From positions 1,364,001 to 1,428,000 of the forward strand of contig LATX02000211.1 of assembly GCA_001466705.2 (NCBI GenBank): a DNA stretch of 64,000 nt. The letters run 5' to 3'. Positions 12,076-24,213 of the stretch are shown one piece after another; the first letter of the stretch is position 1, and every line of letters starts with the position of its first letter. This stretch comes from Moniliophthora roreri (taxonomy: Eukaryota > Basidiomycota > Agaricomycetes > Agaricales > Marasmiaceae). A model generated the notes under the pieces. It worked only from the letters and a program-made list of their open reading frames with translations, was not told the DNA's origin and did no database searches. A program made the translations under genes and the position numbers.

Positions 12076-15000
12076 ATGCAGCAGTCGTCAGCGAATCCGC
12101 AGTCCTCATCATCCCTTCAAGCTGCCTTGCAAATGGACGTGTCGATCCAGCCAGATTCTCCGTCAGCTTCAGCAGCTCCCATAGACAATAACAATTCAGT
12201 TGCTACTACTACAGCCAGGCCTACAAAACGGCGCAGGAAGAATCCTGATGAGGATACCGCTCCTTCAGAGCCGCGCCGTCTTCGTCGCTCTCATGAAGCA
12301 TGCGCGCGGTGTAGAGGAAAGAAAATCAAGGCAAGTCCCGTCGGGCGACACCGACCCCGACCCCGGCAAGTTCCATTTTACCTGATATTTTGCTGACTAT
12401 ACGTATTTTTTTCTAGTGCGATTCCAAACATCCTCGTTGCACCGCTTGTGTCACTGCCGGTACTGCTTGCAATCAAGAAGACAGGCACAGGCAGACACTC
12501 ACCCCAAGAGGTCATACAGAGCGTCTCGAAGCGCTCATCGCTCAGTGCGACGCTCTCCTCAAACGCCAAATCCCCGGCTTCTCTCTCGACAGAATCGAGG
12601 AGATTCTCGCTCATGAAGGAATTGATCCTACAACCATCCAACCACATGTACCAGACAGTACCATACAATACCAGAATGAGCGACCTTTCCGATCCGAGCC
12701 TGCACCACCCCCTGCACCACCTCCACCTCACATGTATCCTCCTGGCATGATGCCGCCGCCGGGCTATCCTCATATAATGCCACCGCCACCAGGATATCCT
12801 CCTTATCCAGTGCCGGGTCATCCTGCGTACAATCCTCATATCCACCCAGCTTTTCAACCACCGGGCACTTATGCTCCTCTTTCTCACCCACCACCTCCAT
12901 CGCAGTCATCAGGCTCTGCCGAACAAGCAGAGTCAACCCGTGCCGTTGTGACCGAAATTGTCGGTCAGGATCCCAAGGCAAACGACATGTCCAGCACTCA
13001 GGTGAGTCATCAGTATTCTACCAGGTATTAATAACCCATCATGTCATTCAGGCAATCGCAAAGAGCTTTGGTGTGTCCCCCGCAATCGTCAACGACCTCA
13101 GTCCCGCCCAACAAGACAGAGAAGATCTTGCCGTTGGTTCAAATGGCCTCAGTTCAGGCCGTGATCGCGCTTTCCAAGAAAAGTCTGCACCACGCGACAC
13201 TGCAAAGTGGCGAACCGTCTCTGTTCGTCGAACATCCAATGTGCCTCCTCCCATTTCTCTCAATGGCAACCTTGTCAATTCCAAATCCGTCGACATCTGG
13301 CTTCCCAAAGACCGTGAGATGGTCAAGCGCATTGCTGATGTCTACTTTAATCGCCTCAATTGTCACCGACCCGTATTTGCCCGGAAGGATTTCGATACTT
13401 CTCTGGAAGACCTTTACACAGAGAAAGGATCTCATGACCCTGGTTTTATATGCAGCCTCTATCTCGTTCTCGCGCTGGGGACTTTGAGCGAACTCAACTA
13501 TCGCTCGTCCCAAATCGACGATGATAATACCAAGGATGATAGCAATGCACCGTTGAGCCCAGCGGTGACGAGAAAGCTGATGCCACTTGATTGGCCTCAG
13601 CATGAGGACTTTTTCGAGATGGCGTTGGCAGTCAAACCGGAACTCAAAGTAACCATTTCAAGTCTTCAGGCTTTGATTCTTTTGCATTGGTATTTGTATA
13701 CCGAAGTAAGTCTGTGTAGCATACATGATCGATATTCAAGCATTGATTTTTCCTTTAGCGTCAAGGTCGTACCCTATGGCGTTTGGTCGGAAGTCTTGTA
13801 CGATTATCTGTCGAGCTCGGTCTCCATCATGATCCAACAACTCAGGTGACCAGCCAGCCTAGTGTTATCGACGATAAGAACGTCTTCGTCGAGCGTCCAG
13901 TCTTCACAGATGAGGAATGTGACCTTCGAATCCGATTGTGGGGCATCGTTCTCGTGCATGACCGTGGAACGTCTATCCTTCTTGGGCGGCCATTGGCTAT
14001 CGCACCGTCAGACGCAAATACGCCACGACCCTCTCGGAAAAAGCACAGCAGTGTCCAACCAGAGTTCTCCGAACACTTCGAGCTCTCCCATCCTGTTGCC
14101 GAGATCCAGGCCGACATCATCAATTCACTCTATTCCCCATCCAGGCAAAGCGCGGATATGATGATGAGAAATGCGACTAGAATTATCAAGAGTATGCAAG
14201 TGTTCCGAAAGAGTCTTCCAGAGAGGTACAAGAACTACTTTGGCGGTACGGATGATTGGCCACTTGAGAGGAAAACAGAGCTTGTAGAGAGCATTACCGA
14301 AGACGAGGGCTTGACGCTACTGAAGATTGGTATTTCGAGGATATTGTTGCTGAGGGCGCTCTTCAGCTTGAAGGAACTACCTTATTCGCAGAGGCGTAAG
14401 GCTTTAGTAGACGGTGTGTTTCAATTTCACCATCCTATTTCCCTATTGATGCTGATAAGTGTTCATTCAGCCATCATTACATCGCACAACACTATCATTG
14501 TCCACAGCCAGCTCATTCGCTATCCTGACATTGCCTTCTTCACGTCCCCAATTCCTTTGCACATTGCCGCTATGGTCATTCTCTATGGTCGTATGTCAAA
14601 GTGTGATTGCTTAAAACGCCACACCGCGATTGAAGACGTTTGGCTCGCTCTTGACATGCTCCCGCGATTCCGATGGCGCTGGGAGCGCAAGGATGTTGCT
14701 GGAGGGCACCCGCTGATTGCTCGCCTTGCCGAACGTGTCATGGAAGTCAATTTGCACCAGATCGGTCCTGCTACGCATCCGGCGTTACTTTCCGAACCCG
14801 AATGGGAGGAGGAAACTGTGCGCTCCCCCAATCTTTCTAAAAGCCCACATACTACACCAACTGTAACCTCGCCACCGTATCCTACCATTGCAAGTGGCAC
14901 AGCTGGAAGCTCAGGTACACCAAGTTATGGTTCTCATACACGTACTGTCGGGGCTGCACAAGCCACCATGGGTAATCATACCAGCAGTAACATGACTGGA

Positions 15001-15350
15001 GATAAGAACATGGTTGAAGTACCTACACCGCTCTTTTATCCGTTTTATCCCGAAGCTCAGCCTCCAGCCAATGGCCACAATAACAATACAGGTAACAATG
15101 GTCAAGATTACTCACACTTGTTGGCTGCAGCTGCGGCTTCGCAACAGAGCGCTGATACCTATATGTTGGAAGAGAGGGATGGTGGTAAGGTTGCTGTTGC
15201 TACCACAGGACCCACTATGCCTGTGTGGACAAATGTTGTAAGTTCACTTATGCTTGGAATTGTCATGAGGATTCTAATCGGTGCCTTCAGCAACATATTC
15301 CTCCTGCTAGAGCAGGAATGCCATATGCTATCCCACCTCAGTCATCTTAA
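12076..15350 (+). CDS. Zn2Cys6 transcription factor with fungal_trans domain
   Basis: Nuclear sequence-specific regulator; its target genes cannot be inferred. Six exons: 12076-12330, 12417-13001, 13052-13705, 13759-14413, 14471-15237 and 15291-15350 (TAA), giving 991 residues. A basic stretch (KRRRK, RRLRR) precedes the binuclear zinc cluster, which reads C-x2-C-x6-C-x6-C-x2-C-x6-C at about residues 76-103. Intron 1 interrupts the cluster just before its third Cys and must use a GC donor (AAG|GCAAGT...TTCTAG). Next come a coiled-coil-like ERLEALIAQCDALLKR, a Pro/Tyr-rich linker, and the fungal_trans domain, including GRTLWRLVGSLVRLSVELGLH after the exon 3/4 join. The tail is Thr/Pro/Gly/Asn-rich. 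The last short exon was chosen because its GTAAGT donor and TTCAG acceptor keep frame, while reading through runs into transposon-like DNA. Confidence 0.88.
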
Positions 15351-16519
15351 CTGTATGCTGTGTATGTGTAACATTTTTATTTCATACAAGGGCTGTGACA
15401 TATGTGTATCTGTATCAGTACTTGTAATTCATTCATTCTTATTCTATTTTGATACCAAGAGATGTTGGCAACTAAGACTCACCTACACACTAGTCTCTGA
15501 CAAAAACCTGCTCAGTGGATTCATGGGGCACAATTGCAATAAACCAGTATATGTATTCCCACAGTAGATAGCTCCACTGAATGAAAGACATTTGAAAAAT
15601 GTATGTCTTTGTGAAGAATTACATTTTGAGAATGAACACACCTCATGTATTAGTAAGCCTTTCAGCATTTCTAGTATTTTCAGATGTAAGATGCCAAATG
15701 GTCAAAATGTAAACAAACAAACTGCTGATTTTATGTTGTTATCAAATGAAATTGTATGATGCATAATTAGCAAACTTGTTAATGAAGAAGGCATGAAAGG
15801 CATCTAGTGATTCTAGAGTGCAGCTTCTCAGGTAGTAGTTTGAAACCAAAAACAGGTAGCTAGAAACACTAAAAGAGAAGAAAGAGAATCAAGCAAGGAA
15901 GATCACACTTAGGCAAAATGCTTAGTAAAAGTATAGAGTGCTGCAAGGTGTGTCAACTATGAGAATACAGAGTAAAAAACACAGATAAGATAACTGTCTA
16001 TTTAGGGCTGGAAAATGTACTGTATAATGGGTCTAGATGGGTGACAGATGTACACATATAGTCCATATAGTTGGTTGCTAAGAAGGCCAATAGTTATGGT
16101 ACAGGGTGTATTATGGCTGTACTACAGCATACAGGTGAAGGAATAGAGGTGAAGTACATTTCTTGAACACTCTTCAAGCACACAAGGTGTGGAATAGCAG
16201 CAGGAGTAGTCCTTAGTGCTATTAGGCATGTAAAAGTCAGATTGCTGTGTACTCTACATAGGTAATTAATCTCTGAAAGTGCTCTTAATGTTGAGACTGA
16301 CACACCATGGTCTTTATTCTTAGCTGTAGACTTCTATACAGCTCTCAAGTCTGTAATCCTCATAGTAGAATGAGATACATATCTTGGGATTTATTCATAT
16401 AGTCATAGAACTAAAACCAGATCACAACTATTATCAGGTCAGTGGCAGAGTCAAAATTAAGGCATACCCTCTCAGCTGGACCAAGAAGTCTATAGATGAC
16501 TGGAAATTGGAAGAACAAA
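15351..16519. other. CpG-poor intergenic DNA with a possible protein relic
   Basis: Base composition changes abruptly after the transcription factor stop codon. A minus-strand 69-codon ORF at 16094-16303 has no recognised domain. I see no LTR ends or terminal repeats. Confidence 0.3.
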
Positions 16520-16524
16520 TCCAG

Positions 16525-17085
16525 TGTTACAGTTTTTCCTGCCAGACACTTTTTCTTCACTATTCTTTTCTCTGTACTACCATTCTGGGCAAGTTAGCAC
16601 CTGACATTATGCTTCTTCTTGACATCTGGACTCATCCACATTCCCAGTACCCCTTTTCTTCTTCAATACTTATGACATCATCATGACTTCACTTTATTCC
16701 ATTAGTTTCTATCCCCTTCCGATGACATCGCTTATGATGTCAAATTACTTATTTATAACTTTATCGACATTCTACCATATTCCATTGCTTTCTACTTGTT
16801 TAACAAACAACAATGTCGATCTCAAGTTTGTATCCAAACGAGTAACTACAAGGGATGTATAAGTAGATAGTTTTCTGGGTCTAAGCTCTTCAGCTTGACC
16901 TAGTTTAATCAAACTTGTGTCTAGTCAACGAACGAACTTCTGAACTCTAGCTTTTCCTAAGCTAGCTCTCTAACTTGAACTTTACTCCTTCAGGAAGGGA
17001 ATTCTCCTTTCTTGTCGAAGTTAACTCCGCATCACTACGTCAAGTGGTGTTGAGTTGTTGTTGTTGCTGCACAAGTAACGTAACA
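16525..17085 (+). repeat. Solo LTR of the B-type gypsy family, TSD TCCAG
   Basis: It starts TGTTACAGTTTTTC and ends AAGTAACGTAACA, like the LTRs of element B, but is 561 bp long. It is flanked by a perfect 5-bp target duplication, TCCAG (16520-16524 and 17086-17090). It contains the family's CTCTTCAGCTTGACCTAG box downstream of a GTATAAG TATA-like sequence. No internal region is present, consistent with LTR-LTR recombination. Confidence 0.92.
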
Positions 17086-17090
17086 TCCAG

Positions 17091-17971
17091 TGCATTGCTG
17101 ACCTTTCCCACAATGAAAACAGTTGGTGTTGCTCTTCAACATTGGACCAACATTATCTAAATAGGGATTTTCCAGTCATTATCAGATATAAACAGAATAT
17201 AAATATGATTTTCCCTGATTGTGAGCTCAGCTGAACAACATCTATATTATGCCCATATACACCTGTCTATGGTATGGGTTGTTATGGGGTCAGCTGTCTA
17301 GTACCCATACTGTATATCTGGAGAATGACAACTTGATATGGGTATGGGATAGAACCCATCAACTGTACTATATATGGCTATGGTTGCCAGCTCTATATCT
17401 AATATCTATGTGAAAATAGCAGTGTCTATAAATACAAGTGCTAATAGGGTATTTCAAAGTTACAGAAGCTATAATTATAGTTCCATAGCATGTAAATCAT
17501 ATGAGCTGGCAAGAGCAATAGTGTGACACTAGAGCTGCCCAATTTTATTTTTGCATTTGGACAGCTTTCATTAAACATTGGCTATAAAAATAACTTGCAT
17601 ATTTGTTAGTTGGCCTTGGAAACTCATATTCAGATTTTGTGGAAGCTATTCACTCAGACTGAGATTCCTACTTTTCTGACACAGGAACAGCTTGTAGTAT
17701 TTGAGAATGCATATGGCACAAGACAGTCTGCAATTGCTGGAACTAGTGGAACCTCACAAGCTCTCCAGAAGAAACTCCTTGAAGATCTCAATACAGCTAC
17801 CTATACAGCTCAAACCTCAACCTCATATTCTCTAGCAAGTTCATTGCTTGGAGCAGTTAGCAGTACAAGCTACATTGGGCAAATTGGCAAGATTTAGGCT
17901 GCAGGAATGGGTTCCTGATATAGAAGGAAATGCTTATTCTGACTACAACATTGCACATCATTCTGTTTGCA
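17091..17971. other. AT-rich spacer with a 95-codon ORF
   Basis: Lies between two solo LTRs. A plus-strand ORF at 17610-17897 encodes a Ser/Thr/Ala-rich peptide of 95 residues with no recognisable domain; it may be a relic. Nothing else was identified. Confidence 0.3.
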
Positions 17972-17976
17972 TCTGA

Positions 17977-18516
17977 TGTTACAACCTCTTCATACAGACA
18001 CTTTATTTTCTTCCTGTTTTAGCCTTTAGATGCTGTACTAACACTCACTTATGCTTTTCATTAACATCTGGACTTCTTCACCTTCCTAGTTCCCTTTTCA
18101 GTATATGTTATCTATTTCTATCTTGTTCTATTTCTTTCTATTTCTTGACGTCATTGTGATTTCATTCCTGACATCATTATGACTATAACTTTCCATCTGT
18201 TTCTCTTACCTTCTTTATGACATCGACATGATGTCATTCTTTTCTTTCCCACTACTTCATCATGTTCTAGAACGTTCTAGTTAGTACAAACAACTAGATA
18301 CAACGAATGTATAAAGGTAGATAGTTATTGGGTCTAAGCTCTTCAGCTTGACCTAGTTAATCCATTCTACTTCTCGCAAACCACAACCGATCTAGACAAT
18401 TAACAAAGGGTTTTACCCATTGTTGATTTGTCATACTCAAACTTGAACCTTATCACTTGACGTCACTTCACTTAGTGGTGTTAAGTTGTTGTCATTGCTG
18501 TGCAAGTAACGTAACA
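17977..18516 (+). repeat. Second solo LTR, TSD TCTGA
   Basis: A 540-bp LTR starting TGTTACAACC and ending AAGTAACGTAACA, with a perfect 5-bp target duplication TCTGA (17972-17976 and 18517-18521). It contains a GTATAAAGG TATA-like sequence and CTCTTCAGCTTGACCTAG about 30 bp further on. It has diverged from the neighbouring solo LTR in its 5' half, so the two are separate insertions. Confidence 0.92.
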
Positions 18517-18559
18517 TCTGAAGCTTTTGGGCTGCAATTCTTGCTGGAGGATATACTGA

Positions 18560-19816
18560 TTGCAAGCCTAAAAATCTGATGCCAATAATTTTGCACTCCT
18601 AACTTCTTTCTATAACAACTTTGTCTTCTTATATATTCTCAAGAATTACCACAAGGAGCTGAAACATAGCAAAGGAAACACTCAAAAGAATGTGAAAATG
18701 ACCAATGTGTGGAAATAAAGGGCCAGTGTATGTTTTCAACTTCTTCTTGCTGGGTTATGCTAATGTGAGTATTTGTTTTTAGACTCAGAAATGTTGCAAC
18801 AATTATTTGAGAACACATGGATTCAACCCACAGTACAGGAAGCTCACCCTCAAACCAGAGCTTGTGTCCAATAATGAGTCTGTCAGAGATGATAAAGGTG
18901 TACTGGTGTGTGGTTAACAACAAGTGGAATATTTTGATCCTCTAACTGATCATTGGACAGATCTATTATGCTTGAAAACCAAAACCTTACTGGGCAGCCA
19001 AGGTCACTTGCTTCTTTGAATAGATTGATGAGCAAGTCAAGCAAGAAAAGGCTCTGAGGAGGTCTAACTATCACAATATTGCCACTCACCTCCATGTCCC
19101 CTTGATTCAAATGCAGATTCACAACCACAACACATAGAGTCTCTTTGCCCTGAGCTTTCAAACAGCTCTTACATAACTATGAATTGGTTTGACTCTGCAA
19201 AGTTCAATGAACTTCTACTACTTACCTGCTTCAAGTATTTAAAGCAGCTCTTTATGAATGGTGCTGGACTGCCAAAGGATGAGCAAGTCATCATTAGTAA
19301 TCTAGCAAAGTACAAGATGATGAAGGGCAGTGAATGGAAGAAGGAGAAGCATGAGAAAGAGGTGCTGGAAGATTTTCAGATGCCAATATAAGAAGAAATT
19401 GACAACATGCTTGTCATTAAATCTGAATTTGATGGCAATGGATCAGAAGAAGATAGTAGTCAAGCTGAGGAAGAAGAGATTAGAGACAATGCTACAGATA
19501 ATGCTGGAAGTAGTTGGAAGAAGAAGGGGAAAGAGAAAGAGGAGATGACTGAGAGTGAGAAGTAAAAGTGGTTCATTAAGTAGTTGAAGAAGTTGAAAGG
19601 AATTGAGAAGTTGAAGAGTAAGAGAAGGTATGTTTCTGATGATGAGGATGAGAATGATAGTGGAGATGAAGGAGATGAATGAGGTGGGGAATAGGATAGC
19701 AAGGATAAAGGTTATATTAAGGCTTTGCATTGTATTTTGGACTTCTAGTTATAAATATATGCTAGCATATAGTATTTTATTTTTACTGCTTTTACAAGTT
19801 TCAAACAATACATTTA
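18560..19816. other. Unrecognised ORF remnants
   Basis: The minus strand has ORFs at 18639-18923 and 18883-19161; the latter is hydrophobic (VVVVNLHLNQ, QSLFLLDLLINLF). The plus strand has 19179-19391, which continues in frame after stops into a Lys/Glu-rich tail (EEDSSQAEEEE, DDEDENDSGDEGDE) up to about 19680. None matches a family I know. The acidic tail looks like the C-terminus of a nuclear protein, but the frame is broken by stops. Confidence 0.3.
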
Positions 19817-21650
19817 TGGTTCCTCTGTAGTACCATCTTCATCTTCTTTAAGGCTGCAAAATTCTTCCTTTGCAACTGCATACTCTAGTCTCTGCCTGTA
19901 TCTTTGAAAAATATTTGGCAAGCAAGAAGGTGTGACAATTGCTAAGTCAGTCTGAGTAATAGGTGGATTCTGCAGTGATGGGTCAACATTCTGGGGGCTG
20001 GTACCATGAATGTCCTTTGGTTTTCACACTACCAGTGTATTTGCAGCCCCTTGCACCCAGATATGCAGAGTAGCATTACAAAAGTGACCACCTTCCTCTG
20101 GTTTACCTATGCACCCTGTTGTTTAAGAGATAGCAAACTTATGGGGTTGGTTCTCATTATGCATATGCCTGTTGAGCCTTTAGCAAAGTTGTTAATGCAG
20201 AGATAGATCTTATCTAGCATGATTCTGAGCAAATACACTACAAGGTGGTGCTATTTCAGCAAAGCAGAAAGGTATCTTATTGCCATTGAGAGTAATGACA
20301 TACTGGAACCCAGCTTTCCCAGTATATATGAGCCCAGGATCCATGTGTGGAAGCTTAAGACTGGTGACAAATTCCTGCAAGTCCACTTTAACATCCAGTG
20401 GCAAGATAGTGTAAACAAGGTTCCAAAAGAGAGCAAAGGCTGAAGATGCCTCATAGTGTATGCTCTTTTTCTTCTTGACAGTCATGTGGGTGACTATATT
20501 CTTGACCCAGTCAAACTGTAGGTGCTGACCTTGAACCAGCACTCCAATCAACATTTACTAGCTTTTCTGAATCTTCAAGCTGGTAGACTAAGTTATTAAG
20601 TACTTCTTAGAAATAAATCACTCACCCAGACAATTTTTTCATAATTGTTATTCTTGCACACAAAAGAGTCAACCTACTCCAAAATTGCCTGGTCAGGGCA
20701 GAAGTTGTGCATGACTATAAACTTGGTACCACTATTCTTGTTGATCCAGAGACCTTTATCTACAGGACTAAGGTTGAACATAAGTTGGTCTGGGTTAGCA
20801 TGCATCCAAGGCTTGCACTTGATCTGAGTATCTGCCTGCTTGCCAGTGCAGATCCAGTCAAGGCAAGCTGATTCAGCAGCAGTGGAATCAAAAACCCAAT
20901 GGTTCTTTAGAGGGTATAGTAGATACTCTTTTGTAGTGCAGCACTTTGTAAGATAGACTGTAAGGCACTTCTAGATAGCTGCTAACTGGGACAGAGCATC
21001 CTTGCTGTTTGAATTCAGAGAGAGTGCAGCAATAATATCTCTCTACAGCTTGCACACCTGCTGCAGATTCTCCTGGCACTGCACTATAAATGGTGCAAGT
21101 CCAGCAGGCAAATCTTTGCAGTTAGTTGCAGCCCAGGTAAAGAACTGGCACTAGAGATCATTATTACTAGAAAGAGTCTCCTTGAGAGTGTAGTATGCCT
21201 GGAGCTCTGCAGTAAGCTCACAGCTAGTGAAATACATTGTGGCTAGGTTTTGGAGTGATTTGCAGAGTAGAGCCTCTTTTCAGAATTCTTGAGAATGAGA
21301 AGTGCAAGCTGGCCATAAGAGGAAAATTGGTGCTGAACAGCTGCTGAATGTCTAGCTTTCTTGTGACTTTTTTCATAGTGGGACATGGAGGTGAAGAATG
21401 ACTCAGAGTCATGGGAATTTCCTGCAGCCTTTTCTCTCTTCTGCTTCTACTACTATTTTCTAGAGGAACTAAGGCAGGTGCTATGGGGTTCTGCTTCAGT
21501 ACTGAGCTGGGCTACACTAGCCACTTGATTTTCTAGTCTGAGAGGGTATGCAAGGATGGGTACAAAGAACTGGCCCACATTTCTCATTTGCAATCTGCAT
21601 GACCATCTATCAAGCATGCTAGAAGTGTTGTGCACTACCACTGGCATTGC
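19817..21650 (-). pseudogene. Decayed gene, possibly a 2OG-Fe(II) dioxygenase
   Basis: Minus-strand fragments in several frames form one decayed coding region. The best part is 20554-19817, which reads with stops into one protein. It has an H-M-D triad (codons at 20347-20339) after a LPLDVKVDLQEF segment, a GG-H-F motif near 20100-20084, and a distal HGTS (His codon at 20008-20006) inside NTLVVWKPKDIHGTS. HxD followed by a distal His in a strand-rich context is the metal-binding layout of double-stranded beta-helix dioxygenases. Basidiomycetes carry transposon-linked TET/JBP-type members of that superfamily. Upstream pieces (20640-20810 and 20888-21647) include WMHANPDQLMFNLSPVDKG. The enzyme assignment is my inference. 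Stops and frame breaks make it non-functional. Confidence 0.35.
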
Positions 21651-21875
21651 TATTGCATTTGCAGCAGCAAGAACCTCTGGAATTACTATTTGGAGGGTCT
21701 TCTGGCACTAGTGTTGTTATCAAGCACTTGCACTCTTTCTTTATTACTGCCATAACACCAATAGCAATATATAAAAGGTACCTTTTTCTTTCTATCTATT
21801 TTATACTTTCTAATTAATATGCTTACTCTAGATCATCTAAAGGCTATAGTGTGACTAGAAGAACAGCAGAGAAAG

Positions 21876-22307
21876 TGTTATGTTTCCTTTCTTCTATTTC
21901 CTATGCTTCTCTTTTCTCTGGACAATTACACCTTTCCAGCCCTCTTCTTCCTCTATGACATATGCTTCCTGCTCTATTGGACTCATCCACCTTTCTAGCC
22001 CTCTTCTTTTTCTCATATCTGTAATACTATTACATCTGATTCCCTAACTGAGTTGGTATTTATTATCAATCACTAGTACTATCACTAATTATGCTACATA
22101 GTTACATAAGACTGGTTGTATATATTTAAGCATCAAAACCATAGTCAAAGTTCTTCAGCTTGACCTGGTTAAATCTATACTTGTGTCAATGCCAACAACT
22201 GAACTTTGAACTCTGAATTGCTCTCTAACTTGTTCTTGTGTAATGGACTTAGGAGACCACTGCCTAAGTCTACTTGTGTTAATGTCATTGATACAAGTAA
22301 TATAATA
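21876..22307 (+). repeat. 5' LTR of gypsy element D
   Basis: It begins TGTTATGTTTCC and ends AAGTAATATAATA; the usual terminal AACA has decayed. It is followed by TAAGGTCAAGCTTATC, the family's primer-binding region. The internal box TTCTTCAGCTTGACCTGG is complementary to AGGTCAAGC downstream. Length 432 bp. Confidence 0.75.
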
Positions 22308-22370
22308 TAAGGTCAAGCTTATCTGTTGCTGACGTACCTATGTTTTGACATTACATTTAGAAACAACACA

Positions 22371-24213
22371 ATGCCACCTCAACAGCAGCCAACAGACCCT
22401 GAAGAAACTGATGTCCCTCTTATGTGGGAACAATGGTTGAAAAGAGACATAGCAGAAGCCAAAGCAAGACAGCAGAGTTTACAAACCCCATCAATCTCAA
22501 GCATTGGTGGACAAGCAATCCTACTGCTAACCTGGCAGTTGCACAGACAAATACTGACTGGAATACTTGATACCCTTGAACTGGAAGTACTGATTTGGGC
22601 CAAAACTACAAATCTCTCAGGAACTGGCACAAGCAAAAATGGAACCAAAATGTTTGATAGAAGAGATGGTTCCTATCTATTTTGCTGATTACTATTTAAG
22701 GTTCAAGAAAGGGGCAGCAGAACAATTTCCACTCTCTCAGTCTTATAACCATGCAATTGAGCTCAAACTGGAGTTTAGCCTGAAGAATTGCAAATTGTAT
22801 CCACTGTCCCTGAAAGAACAAGAAGCACAGGACAAGTTCATACAGGAAAACCTACAAAAAGAATATATTCAAAAATTAAAATTGCCAATGGCATCCCTCT
22901 TTCTTTTAATCGCAAAAAAGGAGAAAAGAGCATTGAGGCCAACACAAGACTATAGAAGGCTCAATGAAGGAACAATCAAGAATGTGTATCTACTCCCTCT
23001 TGTTTCCAAACTTATCAATAAATTGAAAGAAGCACAGATATTCAGTAAACTGGACCTTTGCAATGGATACAACATCAGAATCAAAGGCAGAGATTAGTAG
23101 AAAGCTGCATTCAAAACCAATAGGGGGCTGTTTGAACTCACTGTTATGTTTTTTAGACTCAGAAACTCTCTAGCCACATTTCAAGCCTTTATGAACAACA
23201 TCCTTTCCAATTTCATCAATGAAGGGTGGTGTGTTGTGTACATGGATGACATTCTGATCTTCTCAAAAGATAGAAAAGAATATCAGGAACAAATGAAATG
23301 ATTGCTGCAGCAGATTAAGAATCAAGATCTGTACCTTAAGCTGGAGAAATGTGAGTTCAATGTCCAGAAAGTAGTATTTTTAGATAATGGTCATCAGACC
23401 TGGGCATGTCATGATGGACTCTGTCAAATTGGCAGGAATTGCAGACTGGAAACCTCTACAGACAGTGAAAGGAGTCTATGCATTCCTCAGATTTGGGAAT
23501 TTCTATTGGAGGCTTATTGGAAATTATTCTGGAACAAGATGCTTTCAATATCTTGAAGCAGAAGTTCCTCTCTGAACCAGTATTAAAAATCCCAGACTCC
23601 AACAAGCTCTTTGTCATAGAAACAGATGTGTCAAAATGGGCAACAGAAGAAGTATTGCAGCAAAAAGAGATGAATGAAGAATGACACCCATGCAGCTACC
23701 TATCAAAATCATTCTTATCTGTAGAGCATAATTACAAAATCAATGACAGGAAGTTACTGGGGATTATAAGGGCACTGGAAGAATGGCAATACTATCTGAT
23801 GGGAGGGAAGCATAAGGTAGTGGTTCTATCAGATCATAAGAACCTTACCTATTTTTGGACAGCCCAGAAATTGAAAGACAACAGGTGAGATGGAGTCTTT
23901 TCCTGTCCAAGTTCAACTTAATGCTCATTCATGTGCCTGAGAGACAAATGGTGCAATCTAATGCACTGTCAAGACATTCAAACAAAGTCAAAGAAGACAC
24001 TGATAATAAGGATGTGGTCATGTTACCAGATCACCTGTTTATTTGCAGAATTAATCTAGATCTTCAAAATCAAATCATAGATAGATTGGGACCAGATGAC
24101 TTTCACAAGTTGGCCTTGGAAATGCTTCTCAACTAAGGTGTGCCGCCAATCAAATCTGCTCTCTCTGACTGAAACATTACAGATAACCTGCTCTTCTATA
24201 AAGGGAAGGTTTA
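22371..24213 (+). pseudogene. Gypsy element D: gag N-terminus fused to RT and RNase H
   Basis: The start (ATG 22371) matches the N-terminal Gag of element J (RDIAEAK, SIGGQAI). Within about 200 bp it jumps to the region after the protease (LEVLIWAKTT, compare LEILIRAKTT in J), so most of gag, the protease and the frameshift site are deleted. RT follows with [16 protein letters not shown] and the [11 protein letters not shown] active site at about 23240, then RNase H ([13 protein letters not shown]) to 24130. Several frameshifts and TAG/TGA stops are present. At about 24213 it meets the RT of element C on the opposite strand, so both are truncated there. Confidence 0.75.
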
